A stretch of DNA of 64,000 bases from Cymbidium sinense (GCA_021442155.1 CM038229.1:70328443-70392442), one strand, 5' to 3'. Shown: positions 23,641-34,430, counted from the first letter of the stretch. Program-made: numbers and translations. The notes: generated from the letters alone by a model not told the origin.

Positions 23641-26600
23641 GTTGAACAATTCCAGTTACTTTAGCCTCCAAGCTTCCCATTTGATCGCCCTCCTCTTCCT
23701 CCTCTCCATTTGTCTAACCTTCTCCATTGTTGAAGCAAAGGTTCACCATCTCAAATGGGAGATCTATGTTCAAAATCTCATGATTGCTTCAGAAAACTCG
23801 CAATTACCATCAATGGCCTCAAACCGGGTCCGACCATCACCGCAACGCAGGGCGATACCCTCGTCATCGACGTCATCAACTCCCTCCTCACCGAAAACGT
23901 CGCCATTCACTGGCACGGGATTCGTCAGGTGAGTTTAGACATGGCAATATTTTTAAAATAAGTATCATTAGAATACGAATTAGTTAATTAAGTATGATCA
24001 AATTAAATTTAAGAATAGGTAATGCAATTAAATCCAATGAATGGATCAAGTAAGAAATGTGATCATCTTTTAAATGCAACTTAATTATTTATGATCAGTT
24101 TTAAATAATTATTAATTATTCTTTCCTTAATTAAATCGATAAATATTTGTTATAAAGATCTAAAAGTCACGTAAATACGCCCTGCATTTAAATTCATTTT
24201 TATTATTAATTGAAATGTGATTATTTTTTTATTATATTTAAAAATAAATAATTATTTTTCATTCATTAAAATTGACTAAAATAATTAACTATTTAAATTT
24301 ATAAATATTTATAATTATATCTATATTTAAAACCATTATTATTTAAAGTGATTTGTAATATAGATATAATTATAAATATAAATATAATAGTTTTAAATAA
24401 GATAAATATTTAAGTTTATCTTAAAAGAAATATGTCTTTGTCTCAAGTGATAATGTTTAACTTCCATTTGCAAATATGAACTTAAATAATTTAATGTATT
24501 CTATTGTTTAAACATAAAGAGATTTAAAACCCATCTTAGTTTTTTTTTTTTTATTGCTATCTGGGAGTTGTTTAATTTAATGAAATAATTATATTTCAAT
24601 TCATTTTCAAATTTGTTGAAATATGTTTGAGCTTAATAAGTTAAAAGAATCTATCTACTATTTCATAGTCATTATATTTGTAATGTTATTTAACGTATCT
24701 TATAGTTTAGTTGGTAGGATATTTACTAAATGTACTAATTTTAGAAATAAATAATTGATTGCAAAATTAAGTAGTTGTTTTAGTTGCAAATTAAAAAAGT
24801 ATTGATTTTTTGTGTTATGATATATTTTAATATTAAAAACGAAATAGATTCTATGTTTCTTATAAAAAATTGATTTTCTTTGCAATAAGTTTTCTTTCTT
24901 GCAACAATTTCTTTAGTTTTATTTAGAGCAGATAATTGTTTGTCTTAGGTATTAAACTATTATAAAAAGTGATTTGTAATATAGATATTATAAATATAAA
25001 TATAATAGTTTTAAATAATGTTTAAAATATAGATATAATTAAAATATTTATAAAGTTATTGAAATAGTTAATTATTTTACCAATTTTAATGAATGAAAAA
25101 TAATTATTTATTTTAAATATAATAAAAATAAATCACATTCCCATTAATATTTATCTTATTAAAAGAAAATCTAAATTTATTTTCCAAAAAATAAAATTTA
25201 AGAAAAAATGTTTCAAATGACTTGATCTTTAACTATGATTCAAATATTGCTTGCAAGAAAAGAATAATTAATTATTTAGAAGGCCCATTAACGCCGACTA
25301 CTCATTTAAAGATTTCCGCAAGAGACTACCCTCGTCATCGACGTCATCACCCACCAATTATCTATACCATTCTTAAATTTTAGTTTGACCATACTTAATT
25401 AGCTAATTAGTATTTTAATGATACTTATTTTAAAAAAATTGCCTTTAGACATTACAATTTTAAGAAGATCTTTCTGACTGTGGACCTGTCTGAACGCTGA
25501 TGTTGTTTTTTTTTTTTATAAAAGTGGTTATATTATTATAGAAAAAAAATAAAAATAAAATTGTAAGCTGCTGTTATCACACACATAGATTTGATTGAAA
25601 GAAAAAGGCAGCTTTTATCACAGAAATAGACGAACGCGTAGTAGCAGAAAAAAAATTAATGATAAAGCTATCTACAGTTTTGTTTCGCAGTTTCTTCTTA
25701 AATTAACTGAATTTATTATGATTTGAAGATTGGAACACCATGGAGCGATGGCACCGAAGGCGTGACACAGTGCCCTATTCTGCCTGGAGATACCTTCACT
25801 TACAGATTTGTTGTTGACAGAGTAAGATATCAACCCTGAATAATTCTTTAAATCATAATAACTTATACTTGATCTATAATTAAAACTTTATCTGTGTTGA
25901 ACTTCATTATCAGGCTGGAACTTACATGTATCATGCTCATTATGGAATGCAAAGATCGGCCGGATTAAATGGCTTAATAACAGTATTAGTTCCTAAAGGA
26001 ACCGTTGAACCATTCACATATGACGAGGGAGAAGCATCTCCTTCTTAACGACTGGTGGCATAAGAGCACATATGAGCAGGCTGCCGGGCTTTTCTGTCAA
26101 CTTTGAATGGCTCGGAGAGCCCCAGGTAGCCAAATCATTATTTTTTTAGCATTGAGAGTGTTAATTAAGATGATTTTTTTATTTAATTTTGCAGTCTCTT
26201 TAATAAATGGAGGGGGAAATACGACTGCTCCCAGCCGGAGACCATGGATTCCTGTAATATGGCGAACGCTGAATGCACGTCGGCGAGCTTCACGGTTGTC
26301 GAGGGGAAGACTTATCGATTCAGGATTGCGAGCGTTTCATCACTTTCTGCATTTAATTTTGAAATCGAGGTAATAAATTATATAATATTTTAAATTAAAT
26401 TTTGTTCTATTCAAAATAAGAAATTTGTATTTTTTAAAAAATTATAATTAAGTAAAGAAATAAAAATAGCATTTTTTTTAACTTTAGAATAAGCCATGTT
26501 AAAAAAAAAGGAAAATTTAGTAATTTACAACATAGTACACAATACTTACAAATTTACATATCTAACATCTAAATTTTGATATTTATAAATAGAGTATTTT

Positions 26601-27531
26601 ATTTATGCATGAATAGATATAATTTATTTTAAAAAATTAAAGATTTATATTCTAAAGTAGAAATTTATTAATTTTTGGTCAGGGGCACAACCTGACGATT
26701 GTTGAAGTTGATGGCTATTATGTCAAACCCATTGTGGTGAAGAATCTCAACATCTACTCAGGCGAAACTTACTCAGTCATAGTAAAAGCGGATCAAGACA
26801 AATCAAGAAATTACTGGGTGGCGCTCAATGTCATAAGTCGGAAGCCGAACACGCCGACAGGCACAGCCATCCTCAACTATTATCTCAACCACCCGTTGAA
26901 GCCGCCCCCGACCACCGCTCCCGTCGGCGCACTCTGGAACGACACGGCGTACAGAGTCGAGCAGAGCAGGTCGATCGTGTCGCATCCCGACCACATCGAA
27001 GCTCCGCCGCTATCCGCCGACCGGATGATCATCCTCCTCAGCACCCAAAACAAGATCGATGGCCGCATGAAATGGGCCCTCAACAATGTGTCCTTCGCGT
27101 TGCCCACCACCCCTTACCTGATAGCCATGAAGTACCAGCTCCACCACGTGTTCGACCAAAAGCCGGCGCCGGAGACTTACGACTACGAGAGCTACGACAT
27201 CCGCACTGTTGTGAGCAACCCGAACACGGTTTCGAGCAGCTCCATCTACAGGTTGGAGTTCGGGTCGACGGTGGACGTGGCCCTGCAGAACGCGAACTCA
27301 TTGAGTCCTAATAACAGCGAGACTCACCCGTGGCACCTGCAGAACGCGAACTCATTGAGTCCTAATAACAGCGAGACTCACCCGTGGCACCTGCACGGGC
27401 ATGACTTCTGGGTGCTGGGGTACGGGATGGGTAAATTCTATCCGAAGGTTGACACGAAGAACTACAACTTGGTCGACTCGATACAGAGGAATACGGTTCC
27501 GTTGCACCCGTATGGGTTACGTATTGCTTGA
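23641..27531 (+). pseudogene. L-ascorbate oxidase, locus 1, main copy (exons 1'-5')
   Basis: Exon 1' (23646-23928) lacks the ATG but otherwise keeps the best exon 1 reading of the window (GPTITATQGD, HWHGIRQ). Exon 2' (25729-25821) is intact at 31 codons. Exon 3' (25914-26125) has an extra G (GACGAGGGAG) and other small changes. Exon 4' (26195-26369) has small frameshifting losses near its start. Exon 5' (26683-27531) is open for about 280 codons and includes THPWHLHGHDF copper ligands. A 54-bp segment ending HPWHL is tandemly repeated (27282-27389). A divergence after HPYG puts a stop at 27529-27531, so the last motif (FHCHIEAHFFMGM, 27560-27600) is beyond the stop. Intron 1' carries a 1.5-kb insertion. 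Some lesions may be assembly error. Confidence 0.85.
23943..25443. mobile_element. MULE-like non-autonomous element, 1501 bp, with long inverted repeats
   Basis: The insertion is bounded by a perfect 9-bp direct repeat TTTAGACAT (23934-23942 and 25444-25452), the target-site duplication size of Mutator-like elements. Left end GGCAATATTTTTAAAATAAG and right end CTTATTTTAAAAAAATTGCC are inverted. Complementarity resumes deep inside (around 24190-24420 against 24950-25140), so each arm is some hundreds of bases. It is AT-rich with no transposase. It interrupts ascorbate oxidase intron 1' and is absent from locus 2. Confidence 0.85.
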
Positions 27532-27643
27532 TTTGGGGCAAATAACCCTGGGGTGTGGGCTTTCCACTGTCACATAGAAGCTCATTTCTTCATGGGGATG
27601 GGGTGGTTTTGAGGCAGGAGTGAAGAAGGTAGGAAGCTGCCAG
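27532..27643 (+). pseudogene. ascorbate oxidase last exon, out-of-frame remainder
   Basis: Continues the coding similarity past the stop: ANNPGVWAFHCHIEAHFF carries the type 1 Cys and type 3 His ligands. A lost base after GMG shifts the frame, and the segment ends at RKLP where the hAT-like insertion begins. Confidence 0.8.
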
Positions 27644-27799
27644 TAGGGCTGTCAAAAGATGATTATTCGTGAGCATAGTGTTGTTTCGTTATACATTCTA
27701 CTTTTAGTTAGTTAACTTCAGTGACGTGAAACAGATATTTCGATATATAAAAGTAGAGCATGTATCGTTGTTAGATCGTGTTCGATTTTCGAAATAAAA

Positions 27800-27819
27800 A
27801 ATTATATTATATTATATTA

Positions 27820-27879
<60 letters not shown>

Positions 27880-27927
27880 TATTATTATTATTATTTATTA
27901 CTATTATTATTGTATTACTCTTATTTT

Positions 27928-27964
<37 letters not shown>

Positions 27965-28258
27965 TATTATTATTATTTTACTATTATTATTATTTATTAT
28001 TATTTATTATTATTATTATTATATTTATTTATTTATTTTTTATTATTATTATTATATTTTATTATTATTATTATTATTATTTATTGTTATTTATTTTTTT
28101 ATTTTTATTTTTATTTTTATTTTTATTTTTTATTATTATTATTATTATTCTTATTATTATTTTTATTTTTATTTTTATTTTTATTTTTATTTTTTATTAT
28201 TATTATTATTATTTTTTATTTCTATTTTTATTTCTATTTTTATTTTTATTTTTATTAT
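27800..28258. repeat. (ATT)n microsatellite with ATTTTT variants
   Basis: About 460 bp of TTA/ATT triplets shading into TATTTT hexamers. The long tyrosine/isoleucine open frame across it is a by-product of the triplet repeat. Confidence 0.95.
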
Positions 28259-28282
28259 ATATAAATACGAACATAATATATC

Positions 28283-28352
28283 ATAAATCTGGTTTAGTGG
28301 TTAAAATTTTGTTATCTGAAATATTATTGGGTTCAAATCCTCCTTTATCAAA
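28283..28352 (+). repeat. tRNA-like / SINE-type pol III segment
   Basis: It has an A-box-like TGGTTTAGTGGTTAA (28290-28304) and a B-box-like GGTTCAAATCC (28330-28340) at tRNA-like spacing. Partly complementary ends (ATAAA / TTTAT) suggest a decayed tRNA fold. It is too degenerate for a working tRNA, so a tRNA-derived SINE relic is the likeliest reading. Confidence 0.4.
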
Positions 28353-28516
28353 AGCTTATTTTTCGAGCATTTCGTGTTACGTTAATCGTTTAGTTAAACG
28401 ACAAACATAGACATTTCAAGCTCGATATATAAGCACGAACGAACAAAATAAATTTCAAACGAACCGAACACGAACAAGAGTTTTGTTTGCTCAAACTCGG
28501 CTCGTTTACACCCCTA

Positions 28517-28700
28517 GCTGCCAGAGTCTATTATGGGATGTGGAGAGTCCAAGCGGCGAGAAGGCCTTGAGATATTATGTGACCGTTAGAATTATATGAT
28601 AATTCTTGTTATCGTATTTTCAATTTTTACTTTTTTTTATGAAGAAATAATAAATATATTCTATGTTTGAAAGGTGGTGATTTGGCAAATGGTGGATATG
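28517..28700 (+). pseudogene. severed C terminus and 3' flank of ascorbate oxidase locus 1
   Basis: If the hAT-like insert and one target copy are ignored, the frame runs RKLP-ESIMGCGESKRREG to a TAG at 28586-28588. That is the kind of cysteine-containing tail seen in ascorbate oxidases. A possible poly(A) signal AATAAA lies at 28649-28654. This shows the insertion cut the last exon about 20 codons before the original stop. Confidence 0.65.
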
Positions 28701-28768
28701 TTGAAGATTAATATCATATATGTTGAAGAGTTATTTTAAAGGAAGGATGAATATATGTATATTACACT

Positions 28769-29632
28769 TGTTCGCTCTTGAGAATTTTATTAGGTAGATG
28801 CGAGATCTTAGTAGCAAAATTATCCAACACACCTGGCGGGGATATATGAACACGGGGTTATCATTGGAAAACCCATTGGGGAAAAAATCTCGGGGCCTTG
28901 CTCAGAACTTTCACTATGTGTTCAAAAGATCGGTCCTTGCTTCTCGTTAGTTGGAGAAGAAGGTGTTTCTGGCTCATATTCGAGTGTAGAAAAATACAAT
29001 ATCGGTCAACTCCAACCCAGGAGAAGTTTCCCAAAAGCGGAGAACGGATCTTAAGCAACCTCTTGATCTTGAGGAGAAAAGCGGCAAGCGGTCTTTCTAG
29101 TCCTCAGGCGATCTCCCCAGGCGACTCCGCTCTCGATCTTCGGCACTGCGGTGGTGGCGGTGGTGATAGATCGTCGGCGTCGAGTCGGTGGTGGTTCTCG
29201 AGCTCTGGTCTTCCAATCGATTCCGCTCTCTAAGGTGAGAATGAGGCTCTATTTATAGATTTTTTGGAGTGGCGAGCCTTGTAAATTCGTGGAAAACTCC
29301 AACCACTCCCATCGACGGCCCGGCGATCCCTCGATCGGTGTATTTTGATGATCCCGGGTGCCTTAATGATGTGGTGATCTTGGATCGTTGGATTCTTGGC
29401 GAGCCTCGATCACTATAAATATGTCGATTTTGGTGACCATTTGGCGATCGGATCCATTTTCATGCCGATAGCTTGATCGAGTCGATTCGAGCTTCGGATC
29501 GGTATGCTTGATGTTGCTATGTTCGTCTCATCGAGCGGTGTTTATGTAAGCTGCGAAATCGGTGATTAGATCGAAGCATTTACGAAAATGCCTTGAGATT
29601 CTGCTTGATCGATTAATTTTCGAGGATGTATC
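28769..29632 (-). repeat. 3' LTR (left copy)
   Basis: Starts TGTTCGCTCTTGAG and ends CGAGGATGTATC on the plus strand; aligned throughout with 38123-38968. On the minus strand a TATA box CTATAAATA lies at 29258-29250, followed by GAGCCTCATTCTCACC, consistent with minus-strand transcription. Small indels separate the two LTRs. Confidence 0.85.
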
Positions 29633-30253
29633 GTTCTATTTTTTGGGTGACATTATTCATCCAAAATATATGTCAAATACTTGAAAATAGCAAATTCTTC
29701 AATGAAATTTGAGAGTCCATCAATGCGCATTTTGAGAGAACAAATCTTCATAAGTACATATTATAACTTCGGGAAGGCGTTCGAGCATAAATCGTGTAGG
29801 TATGCAGTGCGAATTTATTCTGGATCCATCCGGTGCAAACAGCTCCTTGAGCGCCCATGATGGTAAGCCAGCATGGCTTGCCAGCATACGTAGCTCCGGC
29901 CATGGCCATACGCCATGCATGGCGCGGTGGCAATGATTCGCTGTCAGCGTGAGAATATGGGAGGTTCGGCGGGTCGGGCCTTGAGTCTGTGGCATGATCC
30001 GCGAGTGTATGGCCCGAGGCGGCTGACCCTGGCGGTTTCAGAGGCGGCAGTCGACAGGTGGATCGGCAGTTGTCGCGGCCAGCGGGCAGCAATGATGTGT
30101 AGCAGCTGCCAGCGGGCCACAGACCCGAATGATTTTGGCGGTTTGAGCGGTTTTGGGCGGTTTTTTATGCTTTTGCCCCTAGAAGGGGTCTATAAAAACC
30201 CCCCTAGGGCTAAGGGAGAAGGCACACCTTTCTCATCTCCTCTTCTCCTCTTA
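29633..30253. other. retrotransposon 3' untranslated DNA with plus-strand TATA-like box
   Basis: GC-rich non-coding part next to the left LTR. On the plus strand GGGTCTATAAAAACCCCCC (TATA-like at 30190-30198) precedes a pyrimidine-rich stretch and the 30254 minisatellite. That layout resembles a core promoter for the opposite-strand frames beginning near 30618. Confidence 0.5.
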
Positions 30254-30592
30254 GAGTGCATAGCCCTCCCCCTGGTGGGAGTTTGGGCACTCTTTTTGGA
30301 TCCACCTCTACCCCCGAGCTAGAGTGCATAGCCCTCCCCCTGGTGGGAGTTTGGGCACTCTTCTTGGATCAACCTCTACCACCTCATCTCCACCAAGCTA
30401 GAGTGCATAGCCCTCCCCCTGGTGGGAGTTTGGGCACTCTTCTTGGATCAACCTCTTCCTCCTCATAGAGTGCATAGCCCTCCCCCTGGTGGGAGTTTGG
30501 GCACTCTTTTTGGATCAACCTCTACCACCTCATCTCCACCAAGCTAGAGTGCATAGCCCTCGGTGGGAGTTTGGGCACTCTTCTTGGAATAA
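30254..30592. repeat. five-copy minisatellite with hairpin-forming ends
   Basis: Units start GAGTGCATAGCCC at 30254, 30322, 30401, 30468 and 30547 (periods 68, 79, 67 and 79). Each contains GGTGGGAGTTTGGGCACTC. GAGTGC at the start and GCACTC near the end are complementary, so each unit can fold. Long and short linkers alternate, suggesting a higher-order two-unit duplication. Confidence 0.9.
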
Positions 30593-30617
30593 TTCGATCG
30601 TGCAGTTCTGTTTGTAG

Positions 30618-32000
30618 ATGGGTGAGAATCTTTTGAAAGAACGTCAGACCCTTGTAGCGGAGGAGGCGGACGAGGGAACCTTCTAAAATGGGGCGAAGAT
30701 TGTGGGAGTCGTTGATCACGGGAGACACATTGATCGTGCTTGGAAAAATATTATTTTCAATGATTTGGTTCTTAAGTGTCAGAAGAAATTCGATAGAGCC
30801 CAATCTCGCCCGGGGTATTTCACCACGAGATGAGTTTGGAGATTGCGGTTTCCCCATCCGAGATGATCGCCATTTTGTCGACATCGAGGTTTGCATTTCC
30901 CAATTTTGGCGAGGGGCAATGGCGATGATGGGACTTATAGTCTTTTCGGAGCGCGACGACCTCTTGATTACCTCGAATGTGCAAGTTTACTGCGATGCAC
31001 ATGGTATCACTGCGAGTCTACTTGACCTCCGGACGAAGGATTCTCCCAAGAATTGGGCAAGCAGATTCTTTTTTGTGAAGAATGATGGGTCTTGAAATGG
31101 GGAAAAGGCGAGATTTACCCATTCCCTACTGAGTTGGTGATGAAGATATCCTGAGAAATTTAGAATATTGAAGATCTTGATTTGAGATTGATATATCGGA
31201 TTTGTCGGGAGGAATCTTTGTTGAGGTGGGGCTTCTATTCATCCGGCGGTCTTATGCAATTGCGTTGAAAGCCCAACAAAGAGGTTTCCCGATCTCCGTC
31301 CTCTTCCCGTGAAGGACCCGTCTCCAATAGAAGAGGAAAAGGCGAAGAGGTGATGGTGATATCGAGATACCGAAAAAAAGTCGCCCCTTGTAGTAGTCCC
31401 CAGGATCTTCATTCAGAGGGCGTGTTGAATCATTCTACGTGTCGACATCGAAGAAGCGGTAACAATCCTTCTTGCGTTCATCATCTTTTATTTCCATTTC
31501 ACGGTGTTTAACGTAATTTTTCTTATTTGAATCTTGAAGAAGAAGAACTTGACTTTAAAATGAACATTGTCTTTGAATATGGAATTGAGTTCGTGAAGGT
31601 CAAGTTTCTCCATGGTGAATATAAGAAGCGGTATGTGGAGAAAGTAAAAGAGATGTCCGTGTTGGAGAATCAACATGATGAGTGCGGGGACCGAGTTGGC
31701 GACTCAGCGACTTCTCTTTCTTTTTCGGGGAAGTTGGCGGACTGGGATGAATTAGTGGAGGCTAGAAACGAGGTTGGTTGCTCAAGGATCGAAGATCTTT
31801 TAGAAGGTTTAGTCTTGAGGCAAAGAAGCAGAGTTACGCTTCGCCTTTCGAGAGAAAGAGGCGCCTTATCGGGTAGAAGCGGAGGAGGATCACGGTGGTG
31901 GAGGACTTCAAGAACTCGGCGACCTTCAAGAGTATCATGAGATCACGTTGAGGCCGAGACCACGTGTATGATGTAGAGGTGAAGGCTTTGGAGTGGCAGT
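30618..32000 (+). pseudogene. opposite-strand ORF region of the retrotransposon (putative gypsy-type transposon protein)
   Basis: Runs antisense to gag-pol. The frame at 30688-31095 contains FVDIEVCISQFWRG, ERDDLLIT, YCDAHGI and SPKNWASRFFFVKN. These resemble the plant domain annotated as putative gypsy type transposon. A second frame (31527-31940) is rich in E, K, V and L with heptad-like spacing (HGEYKKRYVEKVKEMSVLE), probably a coiled coil. The two are separated by frame breaks. Such antisense frames are known in Tat/Retand-type elements and their function is not established. A TATA-like box lies upstream at 30190. Confidence 0.6.
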
Positions 32001-32429
32001 GTGTTGATGAAGGCTTCATCCGAGGTTTCTTGAAGGGGACACGCTTGGCTCATGTAGGAGGGTGTTGAGGTCCTTTCTCTAGCAGCTTCCCAGACCCTTC
32101 AGCGAGGATGACTCGAGATAGTTCTTCATCATCTTAATGAGACCATCAAGAGGCTATGTAGTTGTAGTTCCTTTATGTTGCATTTGTTTAGTGTTGTATA
32201 TTATTTACGGTTGATTGTACTTGTATGTTGCGAGAAGTATTAATAATCCACAAAATTGTTTGTGAATATTTCCGGTTGTGTGTCAGCATTTCGATGATAA
32301 AGATTCGCGTAGAAGAGATCATCGGGAATCCCTTTAGGGTAATTCGATCTATTCTAAGATCATTACCAGAGCGTTACTTGATGACAAACTTGCACGGAAT
32401 ATATTTATAGAGGTTCTCTCGGAACCTCT

Positions 32430-32965
32430 CGATCTATCTAGGTTGTGTCGGGCGTTTACGATGATGTTAACTTTGTTATGGAGAAAGTTGTAGTCTAGAG
32501 GATTGCCAACTTATCCAAGGTTGTTTATCGGCGTTACTCGGCGATGTTAACTGTATAGGAAGATCTCGAATTGAATCGAGGATTTTGACCTATCGAGGTT
32601 GTTTGTAGGGTGTTACGATGGCGTTAACAGTATGGAAGAGGTGGGAAGTCCACGGACCTCTCGATCTATCTAGGTTGTGTATGTTTTCGATGATGTTAAC
32701 TTTTCATGGAGAAAGTTGTGGCGATATATAGAGGATTGCCAACTTATCCAAGGTTGTTTATCGAGGCGTTACTCGGCGATGTTAATAATAGGAAGATCTC
32801 AATTGAATGTTGAGATTTTTGACCTATCACGGGTTGTGTATGGGCGTTTTCGATGATGTTAACATGTTATGGAGAAAGTTGTAGGCGTCTAAGAGGATTG
32901 CCAACTTATCCAAGGTTGTTTATCGAGGCGTTACTCGGCGATGTTAACTGTATAGGAAGATCAGT
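32430..32965. repeat. tandem repeat in retrotransposon 3' region, ~160-230 bp units
   Basis: The block GATTGCCAACTTATCCAAGG recurs at 32501, 32734 and 32896, each preceded by GATGATGTTAAC...GGAGAAAGTTGT and followed by GTTACTCGGCGATGTTAA. About three units. Tandem repeats in this part of Tat/Ogre-type elements are a known source of satellites. Confidence 0.85.
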
Positions 32966-33179
32966 CAATTCCATCGATCTTACCGAATGAGATACAACAA
33001 TAGTTGCGTATCTCTTGAGTCGGTGTTTTAAAATGCAAGCATAAGAAAAGTCACAATAAGTATGAGAACTTTAACATAGATAGAAACATAAATCCAAACA
33101 ACTTGATGCCAAGGTTGGACAATAAGTATGACAAGCGAGTATCGATAAATGTTTAAATCGATAACAACAATTGCAATAC

Positions 33180-34430
33180 AAACATCGATGATAATATTTT
33201 CCGCATTAACTAGAATAAAAAAGGCGTCGTCCGGTACCGGAGGTTTGTAGCATTCCGTGCGTGGGGAGTCTTCCCATACTATCCTTAAGCTTAGCGCGAG
33301 CTTGATTTTAGACACCACCACATACGGGCCTTCCCAAAGCGGTGAGAGTTTGTTCGTTGTGGGCCTTTTCTGGAGTCGAGACTTCGGGGCGAGGTCCCCA
33401 AGATATTGGTCGCTTTACCCGCCGGTTGAAACCTCGAGCAATCCTTTCGCGATAGGAAGCCATTGGTCGCGACATGTCGCGGGTCTCTTGCGGAGATCCG
33501 GATGGAATCGAAACTTATCGTCGTTCTTGTCGGCATTAAAGTTATGGGTTAGGGCTCGGGACCCCGATGTTAGAATATGACCTTGAAACACAGTTATGCG
33601 GCGTTTCTCGGTAGGGTCCTTGATGTAGTGCGGTAAGCCCAAAGAATATTGGATAGTTCTTCGGCCCATTGCCCCCCGGCGTGGTTCAGTCGTGTCTTTA
33701 GCCCTTTTAGTATTGTCCTATTGGTGACTTGATTTGCCCATTTGCACGTGGATGGGATATTGGATTAACTTGATATGCGACTCTGGCGAGAAAGATGTGA
33801 ATGTCTTTCACGTGAACTGCGTCCCATTATCGGTGATGATTTTCTGGAATCGAAGCGACAAATAATATTTTCCGGACAAATTGTTTGGCATTTATTTGGT
33901 GATTTTGGCGGTTGACTTCCACCCACTTGTGAAGTAATCAAGCAAGATTATAAATTTTTAGTTTAGTGGCAATGGGAAAGGGTCCTTATATCGATCCCCA
34001 TTGAGCAAAAGGGCACCGGGATTGTGGTGAGTTCTGAGATGGTGTATGAGTGAGATTGGAATGTAAGCGACACTTGTTACACTTCTTTACAAACTCCCGT
34101 CCTTCTTCATTGTAGGCGGTAAAAACCTTGCCTCATGATTTTGAGGGGAGCTTTTCCTCCCAAATGTTCACCACAAATTCTGAATGAACCTCTCGCATTG
34201 CATAGTTAGCCTCAGAAGGTGGTAGACACTTTAAATAGGGCCTAAGAAGGACCGCTTGTAGATCACGATTATGGTGAAGTTGATTATACGTCGACGGATA
34301 GCATCGGTGAGTCTGGCAAGGCCCGCTTTGAAGAAAGGACATGATCGGGTCAATCCATGAAGATTCTTTTGGGTCCTCAGATTGTATCACCCAAGGGCCT
34401 TGAATCTTGGGAAAGTGGATGTCCTCTATG
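33180..34430 (-). pseudogene. integrase region of the retrotransposon
   Basis: Inserts retroelement DNA into the genome. On the minus strand a zinc-finger-side stretch (SWIDPIMSFLQ, LRPYLKCLPPSEANYAMREVH, 34380-34180) is followed by a core piece with ITDNGTQF near 33840-33815 (a catalytic Asp region). A C-terminal GPYVVVSKIK-like block follows near 33330-33290. Several stops and frame changes; not functional. Confidence 0.75.

Larger units (their letters stand above)
15728..28516. repeat. duplicated block, copy 1 (partner 53632-64000)
   Basis: From TTAGATTTTTGCACATGGTC onward this block is collinear and in the same orientation with 53632-64000. That includes the long repeats, the ascorbate oxidase promoter and exons, and the start of the hAT insertion. 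Copy 1 has many short losses relative to copy 2, but it has the extra exon 1-3 duplication and the MULE-like insertion at 23943-25443. The left edge of homology coincides with the assembly gap in copy 2, so the true boundary is unknown. Confidence 0.9.
27644..28516. mobile_element. hAT-like non-autonomous insertion, 873 bp
   Basis: It is flanked by a perfect 8-bp direct repeat GCTGCCAG (27636-27643 and 28517-28524; 9 bp if the preceding A is counted). This is the hAT target-site size. Ends are TAGGGCTGTCAAA and, inverted, TAGGGGTGTAAAC. No transposase. The inside holds a large ATT microsatellite and a tRNA-like segment. The left part of the same insertion is present at locus 2 (63890 onward). 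Confidence 0.85.

Noticed and set aside
27778..28410. Long open frame of tyrosine, leucine and isoleucine
   Set aside because: It is the translation of an (ATT)n microsatellite inside a transposon insertion.
33257..33580. Plus-strand frame opposite the integrase
   Set aside because: It is the shadow of the minus-strand integrase C-terminal region.
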